A stretch of 13,500 bases of DNA from Beroe ovata (Eukaryota > Ctenophora > Nuda > Beroida > Beroidae): the NCBI GenBank assembly GCA_946803715.1, contig CAMPET010000015.1, forward strand, positions 235,717 through 249,216. Direction: 5' to 3'. The notes beneath the pieces are model-generated. The model saw only the letters and a list, made by a program, of their open reading frames with translations, had not been told where the DNA came from and did no database searches. Shown piece by piece: positions 1 to 6,543 of this stretch. Position numbers and translations under genes: made by a program. How positions within the stretch are numbered: position 1 is the stretch's first letter; the number at the start of each line of letters is the position of its first letter.

Positions 1-130
1 CTTCCAACCGCTTCCATCACACCCCATCTTTCCCCTGTCTCAAATCCCCTGTCCTTCTCCCTATACAATCAACTTTAATCAACTTGAATGTTCCATATCA
101 ATGTTTGCTGGTCAAATCATTATTCCACAG

Positions 131-220
131 GTTGTACCCACGGGCTCATGGCTGACTGAAAATGATCATGGAAGTGGGTTAGCTTGGAACATTGTAATGA
201 AAAGCATCCTGCTACAATGA
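131..220 (+). other. possible terminal coding exon (unassigned)
   Basis: A pyrimidine-rich stretch (1-60) and the acceptor-like ATTATTCCACAG at 119-130 are followed by 29 open codons and a TGA at 218-220. The peptide begins VVPTGSWLTENDHGSGLAWN and I do not recognise it. It could be the last exon of a plus-strand gene that lies mostly to the left of the window. The open frame is short enough to occur by chance and no clear polyadenylation signal follows, so this is only a candidate. Confidence 0.15.
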
Positions 221-860
221 ACACTCATTTTCTCAATACTGACTGTTTTGATATGCATTTGTCGAGGTTCGAGATATTTCATAAGTTTCTGTATGGTTAA
301 TGACTTACTTGTGCTACACACTTGGTTCCTGTTTTATGTTTGAAGAACTTGAGTTTTTTTCCTTTATTATTCGAGAGAGGTACGAGGTAGGTATTCAGGG
401 TGCCATCTTTTCGTGATTCAAACGTCATCAACTTTTGATGGGTTTTGAAGGATATCAGAATGAATTGCTGTTGAAATGTTTTATTATATTATTGATTTAC
501 TATTCAGGGATTTTTATTGATGGATGATGATTGATTAATATGTAGTCTATTCCATTTTGTTTTATCGGCCAAATAAGACGCCTGTTATTGTCTCATTCAA
601 ACATCAATCGATCATTGGTCACAAATAATAGCAAACCATGATCTACAGTAATTGGAGATAACTACAATGAAGAGTTCTTTTCAACACCATTCAGACAGCC
701 GTTTTCAATTTCAACAATTTCAGTTTGGGGCAAAATGTCACAAAATCGCTCTAGGCGCGTCCTCCGAATGACAAAATGATGTACAAAGCACACAATTTTA
801 ACAGTAACTGTGTCAGAGACTCCGTAGAATTCTACTTTCTCNTGCATCGAAGCCTTGCTT
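221..860. other. AT-rich stretch with no recognised gene
   Basis: Apart from the weak exon candidate to its left, I see no convincing coding region, RNA gene or clear repeat here. A 61-codon minus-strand frame at 662-847 has no recognisable motif and abuts the decayed reverse transcriptase. There is a single ambiguous base at 842. Confidence 0.5.
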
Positions 861-861
861 G

Positions 862-1514
862 TTGTCTGAGGAGCGTTTCTTTGGCGATAGCACCACTGAT
901 ACTAGAGACAGGTCATCAGCAAAACCTAAAAGGTCGCATGGCACCTTGTCCCTAGTATATTCCAGTAACTCATTAATCACTAAGTTCCATAGCAGGGGGG
1001 AGAGAATTCCCCCTTGTGGGCACCCGCGAATAATGGAAATTACCCTTTCTTTTCCCTGTAAGCCAACCGTGGTCTGTCTTCGACGAATCATTGACATGAT
1101 CCATCGATTGACACCATATGACTTGCAGTTCTTAGATAGGGCTCTTTCAATCGCCTCGAAGGATACATTGTCAAACGCACCTTCGATGTCAAGGAAAGTG
1201 CCGAGAGCCATTCCTTTGTTGAGGATGGCCATCTCGAGTTTCCTGACAAGCTTGTGAATTGCTGCTGTGGTAGAGCAACCTCGCTTGAAACCAAATTGTT
1301 TCTTGCTCAGTTTATCACATACCTTCAGGTCTGCTTCCATATGCCACAATATCACTCGTTCCATCCATTTAAGGAAAACAGGTGCCAGCGTTATGGTGCG
1401 GAAAGCTTTAGGGTTCTTATAGTCGTCCTTACCAGGCTTTGGTAGGAAGATACCATTCGAGCNGACTTCACGTAAAATGCATATGTCGACTAGTTGTTGA
1501 AAGATGTTTTCATA
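862..1514 (-). mobile_element. LINE (non-LTR) reverse transcriptase fragment
   Basis: This is a relic of a non-LTR retrotransposon polymerase, read on the minus strand. The open frame runs from just after an in-frame TAG at 1515-1517. It shows an N-terminal RT block (FLPKPGKDDY, then AFRTITLAPVFLKWMERVI), QFGFKRGCST, the palm motif A (FLDIEGAFDN), the RGCPQGGILSPLLWN block and the catalytic box FADD at about 912-923, a variant of YADD. The endonuclease domain upstream is absent, and similarity fades right after FADDLSLV, where the frame becomes unrecognisable. It is therefore truncated at both ends and not autonomous. The wording of the motifs resembles Jockey/R1/CR1-group elements, but I cannot place the clade. 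Single ambiguous bases lie at 842 and 1463; the frame reads through the second. Confidence 0.88.
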
Positions 1515-1558
1515 CTAGCCTCGGGCGCGGTTTAAGAGGCGACGCGTTAAAAAGCATC

Positions 1559-1564
1559 TTTAAT
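1559..1564 (-). terminator. candidate polyadenylation signal of the CAMLG-like gene
   Basis: ATTAAA on the minus strand, about 105 nt downstream of the CAMLG-like stop codon. It is the nearest recognised hexamer variant after that gene. Position fits, but the hexamer alone is weak evidence. Confidence 0.35.
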
Positions 1565-1626
1565 GCATATCGACTGCTAAAAGAATTGTAATTTCACAAG
1601 TTATTTTTGAAGCCCTGAAGCAAGAA

Positions 1627-1668
1627 CTTCATATGAATCATAGTCATCTTCATATGAATCATGGTCAT
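1627..1668. repeat. 21-bp tandem duplication (2 copies)
   Basis: Two adjacent 21-bp copies, 1627-1647 and 1648-1668, begin CTTCATATGAATCAT and differ at one base. They end at the stop codon of the CAMLG-like gene, so they form the start of its 3' UTR. Confidence 0.85.
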
Positions 1669-2563
1669 CATCTCAATTCTACTAAGTTAACGATATCATA
1701 GTACTTGAGTATATGATATATCAAGTAAAAGAGGGCAAAGTCTGTTATAAGACTGTTTATGAGGAGTATGAACTTTGCTGTTTTGAGCGCTGATGAGGAC
1801 GAGTACCCAAGTAGAATGAGAAATCTGCTGATAAGGGGCGTGCCACTTGCCTGCAATGTAGTGTTATCATAGACCAAATTGTTAATGCCCGTGTTTTGAG
1901 AAAGTAATTGAGAGAAGTACTAACCTTTTTGAAGAGAGATCCTCTAAAGTAGAGCAGGGTCAGAAGTCCAAGTTGGGCGCAAGAGTAGGGAGTTAACAGG
2001 GTGATCTGCATAAGGGAACATATGAGAGTCTCTGATCACTAAAATAAAATAAACGCATATAAGGAAATAGGTATATCTGACCTGTGTGTCTGGGTGTGCA
2101 TTCTGAAAGAGGATGGTGGCAAATGCTGCAATAAGTAGAAGGACCACACGCCAATGGAGGCTGACTGTTTCCAAAACAACGCAATCGACGGACACATTCC
2201 CATCGCCAAGCAACTTAGATAAGGCTGAAAAGTTGTTAGGTAACGTTATTTGGTAACGTGATAAAAACATCATACAAAGTGGAATATCGGGTCCCTACAT
2301 CTGTACTCCCCACGTCCCATCCCCTTATCCCCCATTTCCCCCTTCTCCCTCACTCTCCCCTTCCTCCTCAACTCACAGTCATCGTCACTATCGTGATGTG
2401 ATGTAACTCGGTGCTGGTTATACTCCCCCTTTACTCTCGTCATACGTTCATCCTTGTGACTGAGTATCCTCTGTTTGCGAGACGCGCGCTGCGCTTCCCG
2501 TAGTGCAGCACGTGCAGATTTACCAGCCGGAGTTGCAGTGGTGAATTCCTCTCTGTCCGCCAT
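1668..2563 (-). CDS. CAMLG: CAMLG/GET2-like tail-anchored protein receptor, 4 exons
   Basis: Exons on the minus strand are 2563-2377, 2224-2082, 2005-1925 and 1850-1668; introns are 152, 76 and 74 nt, all GT-AG with matching phases (1, 0, 0). The product is 197 aa, against 296 in human CAMLG, mainly because the acidic linker is short. Residues about 15-48 form a basic helix (REAQRASRKQRILSHKDERM) that matches the CAMLG N-terminus, known to bind the ATPase TRC40/GET3. Three hydrophobic segments follow at about 87-103, 111-131 and 165-185, as in CAMLG. The C-terminal part (SSALKTAKFILLINSLITDF) also aligns. In the family, CAMLG pairs with WRB/GET1 in the ER membrane to insert tail-anchored proteins. 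The start is the first ATG, with a good context (GTCATGG). Similarity is low and judged from memory, but topology, motif order and exon phases agree. The ARPC5 stop lies 523 bp upstream. Confidence 0.8.
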
Positions 2564-3085
2564 GACTATACTTTGTGATCATCTAAGTGCCATTGCCTGC
2601 TATTGCGGGAATGAGATTACTCCGAGCATATGATATGAGCATTTTATACTGAATGAGAAACTTCATATATTCATGTATAACTTACTGTTGTTGCGAGCAA
2701 AATAAACTACACTGACATTCGCATATCAGTGTCAATACAAGCATTCTACAATGATTATTGTAACTGGTACAGTACAAATAAATGTAAACATAGAAATGTA
2801 ACATAAAGGTGTTATTTCGTTGTTTACAACGATAAAATCAATTGAAATCTTTGGAGCTTTCATTTATATCAATTCATAACACCACACAATCATTGATGAT
2901 CTCAATTTGATCCCATCAATAATCTTATTTCCACAGTAAAAATATATCAATCAGCGAAAAAACATCCACATTCAGTATTCACTACCTATTGAAACAAATC
3001 CAAGTGATTGTAATAAGATGTGGTAGTAACTCAATGTCAGGTATAAAAAACCGTGCTATAATCAGCCCCACATCATTTTAACAAG
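2564..3085. other. intergenic region between ARPC5 and the CAMLG-like gene
   Basis: AT-rich, with no open frame of note on either strand. It must hold the ARPC5 3' UTR and the promoter of the CAMLG-like gene. I found no AATAAA or ATTAAA on the minus strand here and no clear TATA box, so neither boundary can be set. Confidence 0.5.
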
Positions 3086-3939
3086 CTATACGCCTCTTCT
3101 GTCCACCATAACTCGTACAATACTTCCCAATCCACCCTTCTTCACTGCCTGTGGGGGGCGGTTACCATGGTCAGCTAGAGTGAGGGGAGTCACATGTGTT
3201 CACGTGACCATGATTTAATAGCGTGGTCAAGTGACCTATAAGGAAAAACTATTGTTTTTCCTATTTGGTCACATGACTCACACTGTTATATGATAACATG
3301 GTCAAGTGACTGACCTTTTCATGCCAAAGAAGCAGAGAAGCAGCTTTATCAGGACTGCAGGAGAATCCCTTATACAGGTACTTCATGAGAACATCAATTT
3401 CGGGGGCAGTGAGGGTTGAGATTGCATTATCTATATCTGTAGTTCGGTATGCCTTGAGAACAGACATGACTGTTTGGTAGTTCTGATCCTGGATATAATA
3501 GTTTGATTAAACCCGTATATATTATACAGACATGAGACACACAAGAATATCCCTTGGCAAACGTATTTGGCTTACTCGACGGAGTGCTTGTCACATTAAA
3601 GTGCTACTACCTTGACAGATGAGTCTGGATGACCTATGGGCGGATCAGTTAGAGCCAAGCTGAGAGCATCGGCACACTTTGACGATTGTAGTAGCTGCTT
3701 CACTTGAGCAGCTCTCTCACTCACCTGTCGCATGAATTCTAAGCAATCCTCTTTCAACTCCACCTCTTGTATTCACTATTTCCCTCTCCTTATCTATCTA
3801 CTTCTCTCCGAATATCACATAATGATCTCACCTCTTGAGCGCCCGTGACATCAGCACTCTTTATGTCTTGGTATGCCTCTTCGTCATATGCATCTATATC
3901 GATGGTTCGGAACTGCCTGCTATCAACTGCCTTAGACAT
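3086..3939 (-). CDS. ARPC5: Arp2/3 complex subunit 5 (p16-Arc), complete, 4 exons
   Basis: Exons are 3939-3832, 3724-3611, 3488-3315 and 3148-3086. Introns are 107, 122 and 166 nt, all phase 0 with GT-AG ends. The product is 152 aa, next to 151 in human ARPC5. The N-terminus (FRTIDIDAYDEEAYQD) matches the family's FRKVDVDEYDE motif. Exon 2 holds the ALSLALTDPPIG helix. Exon 3 has TTDIDNAISTL and the hallmark DVLMKYLYKGF followed by LLLWHEK. Exon 4 gives GGLGSIVRVMVDRRGV, the conserved C-terminal end. ARPC5 is the smallest subunit of the seven-member Arp2/3 complex; with ARPC4 it helps hold ARPC1 in the complex that nucleates branched actin in the cytoplasm. No key segment is missing. A strong acceptor-like site lies 8 nt upstream of the ATG, so a 5' UTR intron or a trans-splice site is likely. 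Confidence 0.96.
3226..3277. repeat. imperfect palindrome in ARPC5 intron 3
   Basis: The outer arms are 3226-3236 (GTCAAGTGACC) and 3267-3277 (GGTCACATGAC), with 10 of 11 pairing. The inner arms are AGGAAAAA at 3241-3248 and TTTTTCCT at 3255-3262, a perfect 8-bp stem around a 6-nt loop. The whole could fold as a 52-nt hairpin. It ends 37 nt before the exon 3 donor, and its arms repeat a GTCAnnTGAC motif seen elsewhere in this intron. Confidence 0.75.
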
Positions 3940-3947
3940 GTTGTCCT

Positions 3948-3975
3948 CTAATTGGGGGAAGAGAGGGGAGAGCAG
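3948..3975 (-). promoter_or_regulatory. 3' splice-site-like sequence just upstream of the ARPC5 ATG
   Basis: On the minus strand a long C/T run (CTCTCCCCTCTCTTCCCCC) is followed by AATTAG, with the AG 8 nt before the ATG (exon would start at 3947). This is a textbook acceptor. It implies that the ARPC5 5' UTR is spliced, either to an upstream noncoding exon or to a spliced leader. A GTATGT donor candidate occurs at 4248-4253 and again in the duplicated copy. Confidence 0.6.
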
Positions 3976-4009
3976 TGACTCACATATAATTTCAAGAGAT
4001 TCAACCCCC

Positions 4010-4589
4010 CCCCCTTACACTTAAGTGACTCGTGTCCCAGGACCCAGTCATCTTTGTCTTTCTTGCTTGAAATGATGCACATCAAGTGAATTTATGATCG
4101 AATTAACATGATTGGTTTTGTACGTCTCTTGGTTTACGATACATCATATACGATAGCATATTATGTAGCGACCTGTCTTTTGTATTGTAACTTATACCTA
4201 ATTATTTCGTATTTTCACTCAGAACTTTCTTGAAACTATGTTATTTACATACCTTTATACATTATACAATGTAGGGGATAAGAAAATTCGTTTGTATCAA
4301 TCAAAAAGNCCCCCTTACACTTAAGTGACTCGTGTCCCAGGACCTAGTCACCTTTGTCTTTCTTGCTTGAAATGATGTACATCAAGTGAATTTATGATCG
4401 AATCAACATGATTGGTTTTGTACATCATATACGATAGCATATTATGTAGCGACCTGTCTTTTGTAGTGTAACTTATACCTAATTATGTCGTATTTTCACT
4501 CAGAACTTTCTTGAAGCTATGTTATTTACATACCTTTATACATTATACAATGAAGGGGATAAGAAAATTCGTTTGTATCAATCAAAAAG
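4010..4589. repeat. direct duplication of about 280-300 bp joined by one N
   Basis: Copy 1 (4010-4308) and copy 2 (4310-4589) start at the same CCCCCTTACAC and end at the same ATCAAAAAG. They align throughout with about eight substitutions and one 19-bp deletion in copy 2, at TAC microhomology. The only base between them is an N at 4309. Copy 1 is preceded by a run of ten C. About 3% difference is what two haplotypes of a heterozygous animal would show, so this is more likely a scaffolding artefact than a true tandem duplication. Confidence 0.93.
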
Positions 4590-4896
4590 CAAGAAAATAA
4601 ACTACAAAACTAAAGTCACTTAACCTGAAGATATTAAATCTTTAATAAGTTATAACTTAATAATAATTCAACTCGTCAACAATATAATACTTGAAACTTC
4701 TGCTAAAAATCTGGAACAAATTGTAAAATCTCAAAACAAGAACACGGATCCATGTAAAATCTGTTTGTTATGGCTAAATGTTGTAATAATAGAAATATTC
4801 ACTTGTTCAGAAAAATTGGAATCTAATATTGACTTATCTAAAGGCTAGTAATTGTACGACACCCTGTTGGGCGTTGATATTGTAAGGTGATATTAA
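4590..4896. other. intergenic region 3' of the SLC35D gene
   Basis: AT-rich, without open frames of note. It presumably contains the 3' UTR of the transporter. The only polyadenylation hexamer I see on the minus strand is ATTAAA at 4641-4646, about 250 nt after the stop codon. Confidence 0.45.
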
Positions 4897-5868
4897 TCAA
4901 GCTTTTATGCTTGCTGCGTCACCCCGATGAACTTTTGCAACCATCTCCTTAGAGGTCTTATTTGCTGCAATGAAGGTGGCAGCACTGTAGACCACTGCAC
5001 CAACAGCACTGATAGTGATCCCTGTAAAGTTCAACCAGCTGAAGATGTAATCACCACCGAATATCATACCGACATACGTCATCACAGCACTTTTCAGCAC
5101 ACCAACCACATTGAATGTTAGAGGTCCACAGATGGAAGTGCAAAGGATGTTACTGAACACAAGGATGTAGCCCATGGTGAGGCAAAGTATGAACTGGAAA
5201 CAGAACATGAGATCACCCCAGCCGCTATAGTCAAACACCGAGTCCATCTCGTTAGAGAAGTACAAAATCAAGGCAGAGAAGGGCATGCTTATGAGGGAAT
5301 TGTAGTACATGATACCAAACTTTCCCAAGGTGTTGTCATCATTTATTTTCTTTACATACAATGAATATGCAGCAGTTACAAAGTTGTTTGCAAACACCAT
5401 GATGTAGGCATAGGAATCAAACGCCAAATCCCCCAGAGAAGCAACAATAGCACCAAAGAGCATGGCAAATACAGTGGCGCAGGTCATCTTATTGAACCGT
5501 TTTGCAAGGAGCCACACCTCCCCAATCATCACAAAGAGAACGCAGAACCTCCTGAGAACCGTGAACATTGGTATGCTGAGTGACTGGGTGCTCCCTAAAC
5601 CGAGCACCAGGTTGAACAGATGAATTATAGGGAGGGGCATGACTTTCCTGATGGAACTCATTGACACTTCCGGATATGATACCAAGCCGAAACACTTCAG
5701 GATGTCTGTGACAACAACTGTCATCAGAAGCTGTGAAAATGATACAAACTGGACACTGGGGAACTTGTAGATTGTAAGAACGCTTTTGTTGACTGCTACT
5801 ATGACAAAGGAAGTGATGGCATAGAAAAGACAAGCTCCAATCCATTTTAGCGACTGCACTGCGACCAT
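4897..5868 (-). CDS. SLC35D1: SLC35D-type nucleotide-sugar transporter
   Basis: The main exon holds an uninterrupted 323-codon frame, near the 337-355 aa of human SLC35D2 and SLC35D1. It is very hydrophobic, with about ten membrane segments expected for this drug/metabolite-transporter superfamily member. Family signatures appear in order: FYAITSFVIVAVNKSVLT (residues about 16-33), SIPMFTVLRRF (98-108), GDLAFDSYAYI (146-156), LGKFGIMYYNSL (181-192), and near the C-terminus VVGVLKSAVMTYVGMIFGGD then YIFSWLNFTGI. SLC35D proteins exchange UDP-sugars (UDP-GlcA, UDP-GlcNAc, UDP-GalNAc) for UMP across ER or Golgi membranes, feeding glycosaminoglycan and glycoprotein synthesis. Wording is nearest to D1, but D1 and D2 cannot be separated with certainty. 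The start is the ATG at 5868; a splice site 12 nt upstream may join five more in-frame codons, MVEQN, from an exon at 6427. The gene lies between the ARPC5 and zinc-finger genes on the same strand. Confidence 0.93.
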   Translation of the reverse strand: MVAVQSLKWIGACLFYAITSFVIVAVNKSVLTIYKFPSVQFVSFSQLLMTVVVTDILKCFGLVSYPEVSMSSIRKVMPLPIIHLFNLVLGLGSTQSLSIPMFTVLRRFCVLFVMIGEVWLLAKRFNKMTCATVFAMLFGAIVASLGDLAFDSYAYIMVFANNFVTAAYSLYVKKINDDNTLGKFGIMYYNSLISMPFSALILYFSNEMDSVFDYSGWGDLMFCFQFILCLTMGYILVFSNILCTSICGPLTFNVVGVLKSAVMTYVGMIFGGDYIFSWLNFTGITISAVGAVVYSAATFIAANKTSKEMVAKVHRGDAASIKA

Positions 5869-5892
5869 GTTTTGCTCTACCTGAACAAAATC
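5869..5892 (-). promoter_or_regulatory. 3' splice-site-like sequence upstream of the SLC35D ATG
   Basis: On the minus strand, GATTTTGTTCAG ends at 5881 and is followed by GTAGAGCAAAAC and the ATG at 5868. The 12 nt between acceptor and ATG are open and in frame. It fits a cis acceptor joined to a donor at 6426, or a trans-splice site. Confidence 0.55.
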
Positions 5893-5911
5893 TAGGTTTC
5901 AGAATATCTGA

Positions 5912-5948
5912 CTCAGTAATTGAATGATAGTCTCAGTAATTGAATGAT
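5912..5948. repeat. 20-bp tandem duplication (2 copies)
   Basis: CTCAGTAATTGAATGAT occurs at 5912-5928 and 5932-5948, a period of 20 bp. It lies in the presumed first intron of the SLC35D gene. Confidence 0.85.
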
Positions 5949-6348
5949 TAGATTGGATGATTGTAAATTACTAAAATAACATTGTACGTATAACAATAGA
6001 AATTGAATGAGATAAATGCAAATCCTCTTAGAAGTAAGAGAGAATAAATCTCCAGAGTCAACCTCAAGTTTGATACAAAAGTTACACACGTTTGATCGCA
6101 GTATTGATGCTATTGGAAATAGTTGAGAGGTTATCAATGATAGAATAATGAGACGTCGTCAGGCTTTATAATTGAAAGCATAATAGTGAAAACACACTTG
6201 AACACAAAACAGTTTTTAAACAGAAAAATAGAAATTTATGATATATGATACTTCAACTGTTTTCTACGAATAATTGTTTTGAGTCCAAAGGAAATTCACA
6301 ATAGCACAAAAAGTTCTTTGAGTCATACCATATGTTCACTGAACATTG

Positions 6349-6354
6349 TTTATT
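6349..6354 (-). terminator. candidate polyadenylation signal of the zinc-finger gene
   Basis: Canonical AATAAA on the minus strand, about 190 nt after the zinc-finger stop codon and the first one met. It lies downstream of the proposed SLC35D first exon (6427), so the two same-strand transcripts would overlap if both assignments are right. Confidence 0.45.
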
Positions 6355-6420
6355 GGACATTGTTCTACTAACACTGTTCAATGCGGGTGTGGTGTATAAC
6401 CAGAACCCAAAAACAATGAA

Positions 6421-6462
6421 GCTTACCATAAGAGGTGGAGCTTTCGTTCAAAAGAGAGGTAG
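6421..6462 (-). promoter_or_regulatory. putative first exon end and donor of the SLC35D gene
   Basis: On the minus strand a pyrimidine-rich TCTACCTCTCTTTTG leads to CTCCACCTCTTATG and the donor GTAAGC at 6426-6421. Joining this ATG (6429-6427) to the acceptor at 5881 gives ATG GTA GAG CAA AAC ATG, in frame with the main exon. The first coding exon would then carry only the start codon, and the intron would be 546 nt. This is inferred from splice motifs and frame alone. Confidence 0.4.
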
Positions 6463-6543
6463 AAGATAATGTTTAAGCTTGCAGGTTTGACAGATGCTGC
6501 GATGGGCTTGCAAGCCCCTTGATATAAAATATAACACTCATCA

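Noticed and set aside
859-1257. 132-codon plus-strand open frame
   Set aside because: It is the antisense shadow of the reverse transcriptase relic, which has conserved motifs on the minus strand.
2270-2376. Coding extension of CAMLG-like exon 1 to the in-frame stop
   Set aside because: A strong GTGAGT donor at 2376-2371 joins in phase to the acceptor at 2227-2225; the read-through part is low-complexity (KGRVREKGEMGDKGMGRG) and breaks the family topology.
4010-4589. CRISPR-like array or tandem satellite
   Set aside because: Only two long copies exist, with no short repeat-spacer pattern, and an N marks the junction.
4927-5121. Plus-strand frame inside the SLC35D gene, and the 118-codon minus frame at 5489-5845
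   Set aside because: Both are shadows of the transporter's conserved reading frame.
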